The notes beneath the pieces were generated by a model, which saw nothing but the letters and a program-made list of their open reading frames with translations, had not been told where the DNA came from and made no database searches. 64,000 nucleotides of DNA from Ypsolopha sequella (lineage: Eukaryota; Arthropoda; Insecta; Lepidoptera; Ypsolophidae), in NCBI GenBank assembly GCA_934047225.1, contig OW204009.1:14512501-14576500 (forward strand), read 5' to 3'. The translations under genes and the position numbers were made by a program. Within the stretch, counting starts at the first letter, position 1. Every line of letters starts with the position of its first letter. Below, one piece after another: positions 41,825-53,494 of the stretch.

Positions 41825-42640
41825 ATGCCGAGGAGAAAACGACCTAACATAGGTCGTCGAAGTCGATTGAATGTGCGCGAGCTACCTCACGCGCTGATCG
41901 CACTGATGACCAGCAAGAGACTGATAATGATAACAGTCGTATTGGTATGGCAGATTTGCGTTCTAGAGTGAATTACAATGAAGTGGATGATAGGCATAGA
42001 ATGGAACGGGTTCGGGCACATCGATCACAACAGCAGCGAGCACGGGAAAATGAAATTGATCGATTCCGCAGACGCAATGTTCCTGTGAACCTGGCACGAG
42101 AAGCAATCTCCTACGATCCGGAAATAGATTATAGTGAAAACAAATCTGTAAGAATTGTGGAAATGTCAATCAATTGTCAACATCGTAAAGCTTTAAAATA
42201 CAGCGGTGAATCTGCAGGATTATGTTGTGCTGGTGGTAAAGTAAAATTGCCACAATTAGTACCACCACCTGATCCATTAGAATTATTAGTTTTTGGGATG
42301 GTTGATTAATTGATTATAGGTGCTGAAACCAACAAAAAAGTCAGTACTTTGAATTTTTATTCATACAGACTCATGATCCGTGAAGGTGAAGTAAATCACA
42401 TTTTGATGTTTCAACGGCTTTTTCATCAGTTTGCAGTTGACATGCATGTCAAAATTGAGACTGAACGATTGACGTACATCCGTTTAAACCAACAGCAGCT
42501 TAGATCTGAAGAGTACATTCATCTTCGCGATGCTATTAATGCCGATGGCAATGCAAACAATGTGGGAAAAATTACAATTTTGCCGGCCACTTACATTGGA
42601 AGCCCGCGCCACATGCACGAGTACGCGGTGTCATGCATTT
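41825..42640 (+). pseudogene. Helitron Rep/helicase protein, N-terminal fragment
   Basis: It starts ATG (MPRRKRPNIGRRSRLN); a one-base shift near 41872 moves to the frame ARATSRADRTDDQQE. Later RKALKYSGESAGLCCAGGKV is the Cys-containing region that precedes the Helitron_like_N domain. At 42309 the frame is cut by a stop and an internal deletion. After it come SYRLMIREGEVNHILMFQ, DMHVKIETERLTYIRLNQ and ILPATYIGSPRHMHEYA, matching the family up to just before its HUH endonuclease core. The HUH and helicase motifs are missing. Not functional. Confidence 0.85.
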
Positions 42641-43002
42641 GGATATATATGTTGTTACTAATACATATATGTCTGAAATAATATTCAATTTGATACAATT
42701 CAAATATTTTTTTAATAAAGATTATATTAATCAATCTTTACGGTAGGAACCATATTTTCTAAAATTTCCGCGATTGACACCTGAATCGGCAACATATCAA
42801 TTAATCTAACAGCAAAGGCGAACCAGACTTGCTAAAGATGTCTTGACTTGGCTCGCCAGGACTTGACGGCGCGGCGGAAGGCCTCGGTGACTCGGACAAG
42901 TCTGGTAGAACCAGAATATTGCCGATGTTGTGCTCATGACTTTCTTAAATCTCATCCAAATCCTTTTCGGCAGTTAAATTAAGTTCTGAAAATGTTATTT
43001 CT

Positions 43003-43278
43003 TTAGATGATAGACACAGATGATGATGATGATAATGACATTGTTGAGACGAACTTCGGTTTTAATAACAGTTGTTGTTTCACTCGATTTTTTTGTTCGT
43101 TAGCCCTATTAATTCGTATTATTCGGCTCAAACTGTGACCGCACTTTATACAAAACTTGAAGGTATCAGCGGTTATTGTGAAACATTCGTCGCATCTTAA
43201 CAATTTTTTTGTGCGACTAGGACAGGTACTTCTGTTGTTCTGCCGTTCTATACACTTTTTACAAAAGGGACAATGCAT
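43003..43278 (-). CDS. Cys-rich (zinc-ribbon-like) ORF inside the Helitron
   Basis: 91 codons. It begins MHCPFCKKCIERQ and has RCDECFTITADTFKFCIKCG, so CPFC, CDEC and CIKC pairs spaced like a zinc ribbon. Then a basic stretch (RIIRINRANEQKNRVKQQ) and a Ser-rich end. It lies antisense to Rep, 360 bp after the Rep fragment. Downstream on the minus strand another frame goes on (SELNLTAEKDLDE, then SESPRPSAAPSSPGEPSQD) after a shift, so the original protein may have been longer. I do not recognise the family. It may be a gene captured by the Helitron or a normal accessory ORF of this lineage; it may also be dead. Confidence 0.4.
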   Translation of the reverse strand: MHCPFCKKCIERQNNRSTCPSRTKKLLRCDECFTITADTFKFCIKCGHSLSRIIRINRANEQKNRVKQQLLLKPKFVSTMSLSSSSSVSII

Positions 43279-43652
43279 TGTTAAAAGTTAACTATAACTT
43301 CTGAAAAATAGTTTTGAAATATCAATTATATTTTCTTGGAAAGTTCGGTGACAATGACACTGACAGTCAGTGTTGCCAGGTTACTATTCTACTATTACGT
43401 TTAGTAATGTGCCGTAATCGATACAGACAAAAAAAAATAGGCTGGTAATATGTCTCATGCAAAATAATTATGAACATTAAGCTGGACATGTGTGCGTTGA
43501 TTTGCCCACTCTTTCCGCCCACTATGGAGCCGATACTTAGACTATCTGATGATGCCTTTATAAAGCTACCGGCTCTGAAATGCATATGGTTTAAATTAAT
43601 ATGGTTTATATTAAGAGGTAAGTGATACGAAGTTCACCGGGTCAGCTAGTAA

Positions 43653-44033
43653 ATATATAAAACAAAGTCGTGTTAGTTACACCACTTATAACTCAAGATC
43701 GGCTGGATCGATGTTAGTTATCTCTTTTTTGATGTATTCTTATCCGCTCCGAATAGCAGAATAAGTAATAAAATATCGGATAAGTTATCGAATAACAATA
43801 AATAAATAAATTAATTTATTTTACGAATGCAAACAGCATGTGGTGCCATCTGTTGACAAAACTACGCATATAAAAGAAACCTATTTATCTAGCGTTCTGA
43901 CATCTAAACCCCAAGTTTTAAAAATCGCTTAGTTATTCCAAGAACTATAATTTCTGCATATATTCAATACCCTACGCTAAGCCTAAAAACGGTACTGACT
44001 GTTAGGCGGAACGAAGTTCGCCGGGTCAGCTAG
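43653..44033 (+). mobile_element. Second, short Helitron head-to-tail with the first
   Basis: It begins AATATATAAAACAAAGTCGT then GTTAGTTACACC, a known-looking Helitron 5' region, and ends GCGGAACGAAGTTCGCCGGG then TCAGCTAG followed by T. The 3' hairpin is intact here (GGCGGAACGAAGTTCGCC). About 381 bp, no ORF. Confidence 0.75.
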
Positions 44034-44247
44034 TTACTATAATATTTCGGATCCTCGACAAGGTTAATGTATACGTTTTGCATATCGTTAGGAAGCTCAT
44101 TTACAGTTTTAGGCAAACACTACATCCAGGTCCTTGTTCCATAAACATTTTTATATCTTGGTAAGGAGAATTAAATCCATAAATGGGTGCGGTGAGGAGC
44201 GTGTTAGGTTTACATGTAAAATACATTTGGGGAGTTGACCGAAGCAG

Positions 44248-44408
44248 GGGCTCTACCGCGAAATTCTCATTTGTATCAACTTCAAGCAAATGCATGCGAA
44301 ATTCAACGCGTGCAAAAGAGATGGCATGTTAGGCGGGCGTCGTCGCACGCACGTCAAATTTCAATCTCAAGTTGGTGTTGAGGAAAATCAGAATTACGCG
44401 GTAGACCC
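44248..44408 (+). mobile_element. Repeat family M copy 3
   Basis: GGGGCTCTACCGCGAAATTC to CAGAATTACGCGGTAGACCC. It is the most complete copy in this orientation. Family L copy 2 follows after three bases. Confidence 0.75.
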
Positions 44409-44411
44409 ACC

Positions 44412-44549
44412 GGTCCTCTAAAAAGGCCGTTTTGCATGATCACATTATGATTCTGTTCTAATGCCGTCTCTTTTGCACGCGTGAAAAAGTTCTGACTCTA
44501 TCCTACTTTCAAATCATTTTATGATTCACCCAAGTCGGCCTTTTTAGAT
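44412..44549. mobile_element. Repeat family L copy 2
   Basis: TCCTCTAAAAAGGCCGTTTT to AAGTCGGCCTTTTTAGA. It contains ATTATGATTCTGTTCTAATG, the part joined to family M at 34130. The long stretch 44560-45520 after it shows nothing recognised. Confidence 0.65.
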
Positions 44550-45527
44550 TCCCATTTAACCGATTCGCTTAGTTAAACTTAATTTTTAAACAGTATCATA
44601 ACAAATGTCACATTTGAAAAACTAATATAAAGCTAATAATTATAAGAGATTAGAATTTTTAAAATGTCAATTTACTATTCAAACATTCTACAATTGCTTT
44701 TGAGTCGCTATTCGATCGGTCCAAACACGGGGATGGCGTGACACAAATTTTATTCGAGAACCGCTGTCGCCACTTTTTGGAATAACGTACTATTACCTAG
44801 TTAGTAAACATACGCGGCGCACACATAGATTCACCCCTCTTCATACAGCCAAAATAACACTGTATTTCTGTGAAGCTTAGATGTAAAATACCAAACACGT
44901 CATGGCACTGTGCCAATGTGTGTAAAGAGCTATGACCAGCGGCCGCACATGACACAATTAGGTCCGTGTTGATAATGTTTGAAAAAATATACATTGCGGC
45001 GTTAATATTCTAACTCATGTGTGACACTCTTTATAACCTGCAATGGACAAACTATTGTCTAATTTCAACGCTACTCGCTACAACGCTAAATATTTCATGG
45101 TAAGGTTGAAATTTTATTTACCGCGAGGTTAATTCTGTAAATATCACAGTAAATACATGTTTAAATTACTTACGAGTGAAATGAAATTCCTTTAGACGTC
45201 TTATTTGCGTTATTCGGTTGAGAAATGAGAGGCCCGTGGGTTATGTCTTGACGTATTAATCATATCGGTGCGTCGCAGTCACGGCTTTCATGGCCTTTCT
45301 GTGGGTCCGTATAAGAATATTCCTTGTGTATCTTTTTTCTGACGTGCCATTTATTTCGCCGCTAGCTAATAGTCACAGAAATTATATCTAATATAATAAA
45401 TACATAAATATTTTGTTTGTTAAGCCAGATGAAGATAAAGGATGGCACGTAGAGACCTGACCTTAGTGTTACCCCTGGTCCTTGTCTGTTGATTATCTTG
45501 AGATTACTTGGAGTCTAAGGGTAAATC

Positions 45528-45957
45528 AAATATTTCAAAAATAAACATAAGCCCTTACCATACTATGACAGCACCAAAATGTTTCCACCTTTAAATGGGT
45601 GACGCTCACACGTTTGGAATCAGTGCTCATCTGAACACAGTGATAGTTGGACGCCTTAAGTGCACTTAAAGTTTATGATAAACTTTATGATTTTCGTCTA
45701 GAGAAACTGTGAGTCCTTATTTATAAATTAAATGTTACTTTATAGAGAAGTAAGAAATTTAACGTAAAGTAAGTAAGTAAATTTAAAGTAAGATTCTTCT
45801 GGAAATCGTCAAAGATTTCAAAAGTAAAGATAAGCCTTTACCGTACTATGACAGCACCAAAATGTTTCCACCATTAAATGGGTGACGCTCACACGTTTGG
45901 AATCAGTGTTCACCTGAACACAGTGATAGTTGGACGCCTTAAGTGCACTTAAAGTTA
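45528..45957 (+). repeat. Direct repeat pair, ~140 bp, 292 bp apart
   Basis: ACTATGACAGCACCAAAATG to TGATAGTTGGACGCCTTAAG, then TGCACTTAAAGTT, occurs at about 45530-45672 and 45822-45957 with few differences. The spacer has a GTAAGTAAGTAAAT repeat. No coding sequence seen. Confidence 0.85.
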
Positions 45958-46041
45958 ATCATTTTAACAACTTTAGTAGTCTGATCAGTTTGCTGACAGT
46001 AGGTATTGCGTACTCATAAGTGTGCGCGCGTCGACATTATG

Positions 46042-46452
46042 TTAAGGCGATATGCGAAAAAAATACGTGTGTTTCTTTTCTGTGTATTTCATGAAATACA
46101 CGGAAAATTATAATCAGTTTCTGGTTTATGCATTTTGACTATATAATCAAGGGTTTTGAAATTGGAAAACATGTTTGGATAAATTTTCCTCGATAGAAAT
46201 AATTGTTGAAATGGGGTCTTCAAATACACTTTTTCTCCTCCTTTGACGAGTAGGGACCATATACAGAACTCAAACATATTTTATTAGGTGTGTTTTAACA
46301 ATATCTAGATATTTGATATTTGAAATTTTGCTAGTATAATTAAAATATAAAACCAACTTTTTTCCCTTTTGCCCTGAATCCGCCCCTCTCGCACTTCGAG
46401 ATTTTTTACTTGGAGTGACAGTGACAAAAATAAAATTCGCATAACCTCTTAA
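46042..46452. mobile_element. Repeat family D copy 3 (complete, TTAA both ends)
   Basis: 411 bp from TTAAGGCGATATGCGAAAAA to AATTCGCATAACCTCTTAA. It matches copy 2 except for small indels, for example 7-15 bp near 46330. Confidence 0.75.
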
Positions 46453-47029
46453 TAACTTTCCTTATCACAGAAGTCGTTTCTTTCCCCCTTTTATACCCTA
46501 CCTTTCGGTCGACCGGATGAAATATTTTAGAACACAAGTTGACCTCACAGGTAAAAAGTTTGGCCACCCCTGGTATAGACAGACGGACGGAGAAAAAAAC
46601 TAAACAAAAAATTTCCGTATTTTACGTCATATAACATACAATTTAGATAACAACTCAATACAAAGGTTTGCGTGCAACTCGCTCTACCATCCATCAACAT
46701 CAAAGCATATCTATTAACTCTTATAGCTCTTAAGTTCTACCAACAGAGTCGAATTTCAAACATCACACATTTCATCTCTTGCGTGGATTAAGTCTAACTT
46801 AGTACGGAAGCCATCTACTTCCTATCAAGAAGTCCACCTTTTTTGTTTTGCTATGGAATTAAAGGAAAATAGTCCCAATTACAGTGCAATAGAGATGAGA
46901 AGAAGTGAATTGGTATTGTTTTATTGTCTGCAATTGCATAGAATGCAGTTGTACAAGTACGTACATAGAAAGGGTCCATTGTATAAGGTCATTTTAAACG
47001 TGTTTTTTTAATTCTATAAAAAATATTAG

Positions 47030-47450
47030 GTTTACGTGGTACCTAAAAGGTACAAAAGAAACCTTTGTGGTGAGACTGCGTTGTCTGTCCGTCCGTATGT
47101 CACACCCTCATAACTTTAGCACCGTTAAAGATAAAGACAAAAATAGCATTAATTTGCTCACATAACAGGATGTAAAAAAAAATTTGAAATTATTCAGAGA
47201 CAAAAGAGAGAAAAATAAAAAATATTATCCTAAAAATACAATATGGGTACCAATTTGTAGATATTAAATAGTTGATTGTAAAATATATACTTTAACTATA
47301 TTCACTGGCACCGGTTTCGAGAAATCTTTGAAAAACCACAAAAAATGTATGTCCCCCCCTTACATCCGAAACTGGTGGATCAAAAAATATGAAAAAAATG
47401 ACGATTATAGATCATAAGTGGCCAATTACAAATACAAATACTAAACGTTT
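47030..47450 (+). repeat. Repeat family P copy 3 (partial)
   Basis: GTGGTACCTAAAAGGTACAA then GTCTGTCCGTCCGTATGTCA and CTCATAACTTTAGCACCGTT match 11560-11640. The right part is missing after about 47430. The preceding region 46460-47020 shows nothing recognised. Confidence 0.55.
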
Positions 47451-47570
47451 ATTTGCTCTAAAATGTGTGTAAGTATAACAGTTGTTCGTAAATTTATGTC
47501 CAATCACATTTTACCATTACTGGTATGCAAAATTTTTAATTACTAACTACAACTATTACATGATCTAGAG

Positions 47571-48121
47571 CAGCGTTTCTTAACCTTTTTTGTCCACGGA
47601 CCCCTTAGGAAATCAAGCACAATTTTAAGGTGTCGTGTAGTAGAACGAAACGTTAAGTACAGACTTCTACAAGTGATCTGTGACACTTGAACATAACCTT
47701 ATGTCAGTTGAGTACAGACGGCGATTACCCCACGCCGCACAATGTATTGAGTAACATATCTGTCTCACTCTTCTTTGTCTGACAGTTGACACGAACGCAT
47801 TGTTCTAAAAGATAAAATAATAAGAAATAACAAATATAATTACTGTGTTTCCCCCAACCAGTGTTTTATTGGAGAACAATACAAAGGACCCCCTTAATAA
47901 AAAGCAGCAATAAATTTCGGAGCATTTATTTTAGTTCTACAGATTACAAAAAATATATACTTTTTCGTATAAAATACGTTAATGAGAAGGTTTTTTGGTG
48001 GCAAAAAACTTTTGGTGGCATTTATTAATGATCGTTAAATGGTCCATAGATTAGGCTGCGGACCCCCATACATATGCTCGGGGACCCCTAGGGTCCGCGG
48101 ATCACAGGTTAGGAAACGCTG
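47571..48121. mobile_element. hAT element (non-autonomous) with 8-bp duplication
   Basis: The ends are CAGCGTTTCTTAACCTTTTT and, inverted, AGGTTAGGAAACGCTG. ATCTAGAG lies on both sides (47563-47570, 48122-48129), fitting the nTnnnnAn rule for hAT targets. Subterminal ACGGACCCCT and GGACCCCTAGGGTCCGCGG are present. 551 bp, no transposase. Confidence 0.92.
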
Positions 48122-49332
48122 ATCTAGAGGTATAATAATGAGAAGTGCAACATATTAACAGTATTTATTATATTTATTACATTAAATTTAAATAAAGGAT
48201 GGTTAAAAATGTAATTAAATTTATTATCTATGAATTAGTTGTATGAATGTCACTATCATTTAAATATTCATCAACCTTATACTCGTAATAGCACTTATTG
48301 ACTAAGATGTTGTACAATTTGTTTTGGAATTGTGTTAGCTCTCTCATTTCATTTGGAAGATGATTATACAATTTTGGAGCCATGGAGCCAGGAAAACCAT
48401 AGTGATTAAATTTTTAGAATTACATAAATTTTCCATAATTTACTACAATTTTCCTACGATTTGGTATTGTAAATTTTATATAAAAGGACAAAAAAATGAA
48501 AAATCGACCAAGTTTCTGATTTTTTTTCGATCGAGCCAAGTATAACGTAACTCGTTTTTTTTAACCGCAAAATAATCTGCAGAAAGAATGCATGTATATA
48601 TATAAACAATATATATATAGCAATGAATTTGTAGATATATTAATGATTTGCAATATTCCGCTAAACACTCTTACCATGCTATTCAAAATGCAGACTCAAG
48701 CACCGCCCGCCCTCCCGCATAAAACATGCACAAGCAAAGCAAGCAGTACGAGCACAAAATAAAGCAATCTTAAGTAATGCCTTTTTCAATAAATTTTAAT
48801 ATATAGTAATGTATACATATATACTAGATTTTTTTTTTCAGACACAAAATATCACAATTTCATGGTTTAAAATGAATCAGAAAAGAGTCAAAATTGGAAT
48901 AAGCCCCCCTTAATTTACATATTTGAACGAGTGTGCGAAGCGAACGAAGAATCTGGAACAATTTAATCTGAAAGAATTTGAACAATTTCACGAAATTTGG
49001 TAGGAGAGTAAATGAGACAAAAAGATTTTCAAGTTCGAACATGAGCTAAATCGGTCAAGATCGAATCACGAATTCACAGTTCGGGGCGAACTACTAGGTA
49101 TAATTATATTTAATTTAAAAATATTCGGTATGTTATATATAATAGGTACATAATAGTCTTGTATCACATTACAAAAGATCTCAGGAAATAATAAAGAAGT
49201 ACCAAGTTTATTGAAATTCAATGTTTAACAACCCTGTGAAGTTAAGTGGCCCTCAGATTCCCCTCAAAGGTAGGAGAAGCCCTTGCGGAAGGGGAGTATT
49301 AGAAACCTTCTAATACAGGCCTGGCACTCCAA

Positions 49333-49442
49333 AGATTCGGTCGATCGTTTATCGTTCAAGCATACGTCCATCTCTGACGCACGCATAGAAAGTGTGATAG
49401 AGATGGATGTACGACCGAACGAAATTCGATCGAATTTGTCAC
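49333..49442. repeat. Imperfect foldback
   Basis: TTCGGTCGATCGTTTATCGT and ACGTCCATCTCT at the left are roughly inverted at the right (AGAGATGGATGTACGACCGA, ATTCGATCGAA). Many mismatches. Stretch 48140-49250 holds no recognised feature. Confidence 0.4.
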
Positions 49443-50374
49443 ACCGGAGTAGGCCCTCAGTTCTGGACATAAAGGAACTATTTATATTAATTTTTTCTCT
49501 GTATTTTCGTTTCCAAGCAACAGAAAATAAAACACCTACCCATTGTGATAAAATTGTATAGAAGAAAGGATCTACCTATATTACAATAAATAAATAAAAC
49601 CGTTCAGGTGCGATTTAGACTCTTGTTCTGAGGGTTCCGTACCAAATAAGTTAGTAGACTTGAATAAGTTGACCAAAAAATACAAATATTATTATTACCA
49701 ACAATCGGCAAAAAACATAGAAGACTCATTTCGAACAATGTTTCGTTAGAAAATGGCACCAGAGACTGAAAAGAGCAAAAGGTTCATGATTGGTTCGTAC
49801 TGTTGTCATGCGACACTAGGTCTACCGTGATTGGTCGACTCAAAAACATAGTGAATGCTATTGGAGCCATCGCCCTACAAAGTTGTGTTCAACTCACTTT
49901 ATCGTGGGGTAGTTTTTCACCTCTAATCAGACTTCTATGTTTTTTCGTTCGCTGCCTACTATGTGTTAAAAAATAATGAAAAAACCCTGCAAAATAAATT
50001 CAAGTTATTAACTAAAAAAGATCAATTGGAAACAAATTTCTAGTACTAATATTTTCAAAAATCTTCTCGGCCCAGGATTCGAACCTGCAACCTGATATAT
50101 TTTCAAACAAACCCCGATCATAGGTTGAGAAACACTGGCTTAGGGCATCAAGGAGTCTCAATCCAGCCAGCGACCGGCGCTGCCTGAACTCAACACCTGG
50201 TATATCACAGAATTGTCGTGGAAGCCCTGTGTATGCGCCCGCGCCGCCCGCTTTCACTGCCAAGCGCCTCCGTGATGCGGCGCGAAGATAGCGGCTAGCG
50301 TTACGTTTAGTTATTGCGTCATTCTGGCGTGAATTACTACTGCGTTTTGTTAAGACTGTGCATGAGTCTAGAGC

Positions 50375-50722
50375 ATGAACAACGCCAGACTTTCGAGGAT
50401 TCGTTTGAAGAAATTCGGACTCTCCTTGTATTGAAAAAGAAATTTGATTTATTGATCTTTTATCTAGAAATTCTACTTATAAACAATTTATTAAGATTTA
50501 TACTTTTGTCAAATTAACATTTTTTTCCACCCTCTTCTTTTTGATTTTCAAACGTTCGTTTCAAGAACGTGGTTAATAAGAGATCAACTTGTTTTTTTTT
50601 TTCATAAAATAGGTAATAGAAATGTGAAAGGATTCTACTTAAATCCTATATTTTTTTCCCTACAAAATATTTCAGTATTAGATTAAAAAAAAACACATCA
50701 ATTTGTTGTTTCGCTGCGTGAA
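50375..50722 (+). repeat. Repeat family W copy 2
   Basis: It matches 32795-33112, with about 30 bp more around AAAATAGGTAATAGAAATGTG. It is preceded at 50080-50110 by GTGTTTCTCAACC in inverse, a possible worn hAT end. Confidence 0.6.
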
Positions 50723-50944
50723 AGGAGCATAGCACGTTGTTTTTGCGATTAAACAGTTATTTATGTCACACTTCTCGCACTTGTGATTCAACTAAATCGC
50801 GTCGCGCGTATTAAACATTGTGCTATGGGCCCAGGACATTTAAACTAGAGATGCAATAAAACCCGCGGCCGCACACACCTCAGCCTACGCGTAAGCCGGA
50901 CTTTTGGGTCCCAAAGCTGGATCCTAAAAAAAGGGATTGTCAGA

Positions 50945-51300
50945 TTCATCCATCAGCCCAGTTCGTCCACTGCTGGACATAAGCCTTTCCAGGACTTTGC
51001 CACCCCCGGCGGTCATCCTGGAAGAATTGCCCATACCCACACACGCTGGGCAGGCGGGTTAGTGAGCGCGGTGCCGGAATCCTCGCACCACTGACGTCGC
51101 TGCCCGTCACCAGTCTGTTCCATACAAGGCCCGGCTATTAGGGATGGATATACCGCCATCCATCGGTCCCAGGCATCGTGGGCCTCCTGGTTTTATGCCT
51201 GTGAGCTGTCCTCTTACTCTCCTCCGAATTACTTCGAGGGTGTCTCCAAGTAAGATGGTGGTACCTCCACAATCGAGCCCGGCATCAGCTTTACCACCTA
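50945..51300 (-). mobile_element. Repeat family A copy 5
   Basis: Nearly full length like copy 2. The minus strand gives [21 protein letters not shown] peptide, which recurs in copies 1, 2 and 4 with changes, so it was probably coding in the parent element. Confidence 0.75.
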
Positions 51301-51889
51301 TATATTTCAATAATAAATTAAAATAAAATCAAGCAGTGTGTTGTTTTGGGCATAATAAATAAAAAACTCAAAAGGACATACGAAGAAATAACACAATATA
51401 TTCAATTTTGTTTATTTATAGAAAAGTGTATAAACTTAGTCTTCTTTACATAAACGACGTCTGTATTTCTTTCTTTTTCATTTCCAGTACAGATAAATAT
51501 TATACAACTTGCTAAACTTTGCGGAAAACGAGGCAATATTCACTTTATCCTGACAGCTATTATGATGGTGTTTCATCAAATTTTGCTTTTTGGGCTGTAT
51601 AGAGACGTAGTTAGATGTCGCCAAATAATACTTATAAAAAAAAAATGAAGCAAATAAGCTGTTGACTTCACATTTAGTTTTTACCTTTTAAACTAATCTC
51701 TAGCTTTTCTCAAGTTTGCTGGAAACGAGTCACGAATTTAGGTATAATTATTTATTAATGTTCATGACCGACGCTGCTCGATGATTGAATCGTGCAATAA
51801 TTTCTCGCAACCAGCAATAAATACAAAAAAATTACATCACGACATAAATCCCTGAGGGGGTGAGAGGTGTTTCTGAAATGAAATGAATA

Positions 51890-52282
51890 GTAGTTTATGC
51901 TACAAGGGCGCAAAGGAATAAATTACGAGGACGATTTAAAACACGAGCGTAGCGAGTGTTTTAAACGTAACCGAGTAATTTATTGCTCTTACGCCCGTGT
52001 ATCATACTACGTTTTTCAATGCATAGTGTGAGGAAATAAAACAAATGTAATTTTGTGAACTTTAAATTGTATTTGGCTCAAAAGGACTGCATCCAGAGCC
52101 GTTAAACAGTGGAAAAAAAGTATGACATTTATGGCACACAGGAAAGGCTGCAGGTTAGCCAACCATTGTAAATAAATTAAAAAAAAATAATAATAATAAA
52201 GCCCTAGGGCAAAATAATCGACTTTCTGTTCGGTTTTGATGTATAAAAAGTGGGCCTTTACGAGGACATGCATTGAAAATAT
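51890..52282 (+). mobile_element. Repeat family I copy 4
   Basis: It begins AATAGTAGTTTATGCTACAA and ends TGCATTGAAAA. The inner near-palindrome TTAAAACACGAGCGTAGCGA is preserved. It is preceded at 51838 by TCACGACATAAATCCC, which also occurs at 29277. Confidence 0.7.
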
Positions 52283-52499
52283 ATTTATTTATGTATACAT
52301 CGGATACTGTTATTTCGGATCGGTTTTAATGCAATATAATTACATAATCTATGTCGAATAGTTTTACATAATAAATAATAATATATGGGGAAATACACAA
52401 AAAAAAGGTTAGCTTTACTTATTGAGAAAATACTGAACAAGCGCTTCTAATTCAAGATATAATACACTTGACCAAAATAAAAAATATATGAATAAATAA

Positions 52500-53180
52500 T
52501 AGGTCTTTACATATGAAATTACAGATTAATGAGTTCATAATTCCTGTAATTCAATAGCTATTTAATTATTTGTTTATTGTTTGAAAGTTGATTTCAAGGT
52601 TTAACATCAACCTATTAAATTTTGTTTTTATTTTCAGTTTGATTATAAAAATTAAATCTTTAAAAACAGTTCGTCCTTAATGGTATCCATTTCCATGATA
52701 AGATTCGATATATTTTTTACAGATTGCTGTTGTCTCATTCACACATATAAGAAATTACACAATTCCCGGGATATATCCCGAATTTAATAGAATTTAATAA
52801 TTAATAGATCCCTAATATCGAAATATTTTTTACAGATTGCTGTTGTCTCATTCACACATATAAGAAATTACATAATTCCCGGGATATATCCCGAATTTAA
52901 TAGAATTTAATAATTAATAGATCCCTAATATCGAAATATTTTTTACAGATTGCTGTTGTCTCATTCACACATATAAGAAATTACATAATTCCCGGGATAT
53001 ATCCCGAATTTAATAGAATTTAATAATTAATAGATCCCTAATATCGAAATATTTTTTACAGATTGCTGTTGTCTCATTCACACATATAAGAAATTACATA
53101 AATCCCGGTTCAGAGCTCCTCACATCCAGATTTACTTTTATTTCTGCGTTTCTATACTGCAATGATATAATGTTAATTTA
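52500..53180 (+). repeat. Repeat family V copy with an internal 113-bp tandem repeat
   Basis: It starts AGGTCTTTACATATGAAATT and ends with the half-hairpin GAGCTCCTCACATCCAG and GCAATGATATAATGTTAA. Inside, 52709-53105 is a tandem array with an exact 113-bp period (ACAGATTGCTGTTGTCTC at 52719, 52832, 52945, 53058). The units differ by about one base, so the expansion is recent. Confidence 0.8.
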
Positions 53181-53186
53181 TAAAAT

Positions 53187-53494
53187 GTTTTAAAGTTGCT
53201 ATCAAAACCAGATCGTTTAACCAGATCTTACATACCGTTATGACCGATCTAATAAAATATAAATTGCAGTCCATATGTCAATTTAGATTGTCAAACCAGG
53301 AGAATTGGTGTCGAAAAAGACCACGTTTCAGTAAATATTTCTATCGAGCCGAATTTCTTTAATCGCGTTTCTGTTTAACAGATCCTTATAAAAAGATTGC
53401 AAAAATAATATACTATTTTATTAAAATAATTCATTATTTACTGAAGTTGATATGCAAGTTCCAAAAGTGTCGATTTTTTTCCGTAGCGTCTTAA
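53187..53494 (+). mobile_element. Repeat family E copy 5 (right part)
   Basis: GTTGCTATCAAAACCAGATC to TTTTCCGTAGCGTCTTAA. The left third is missing. It shares its TTAA with the next element. Confidence 0.65.

Larger units (their letters stand above)
40972..43649 (+). mobile_element. Helitron, decayed, with Rep fragment and an antisense ORF
   Basis: The 5' end TCTTCTATATAAATAAAAAT then GAATTGCTGTTCGTTAG follows an A; the 3' end is ACGAAGTTCACCGGGTCAGC followed by TAG and then T. These match lepidopteran Helitron termini, which end in CTRR and insert between A and T. Inside are a decayed Rep N-terminal region (41825-42640) and an antisense Cys-rich ORF (43003-43278). No helicase domain is left. 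Total 2678 bp. Confidence 0.85.
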
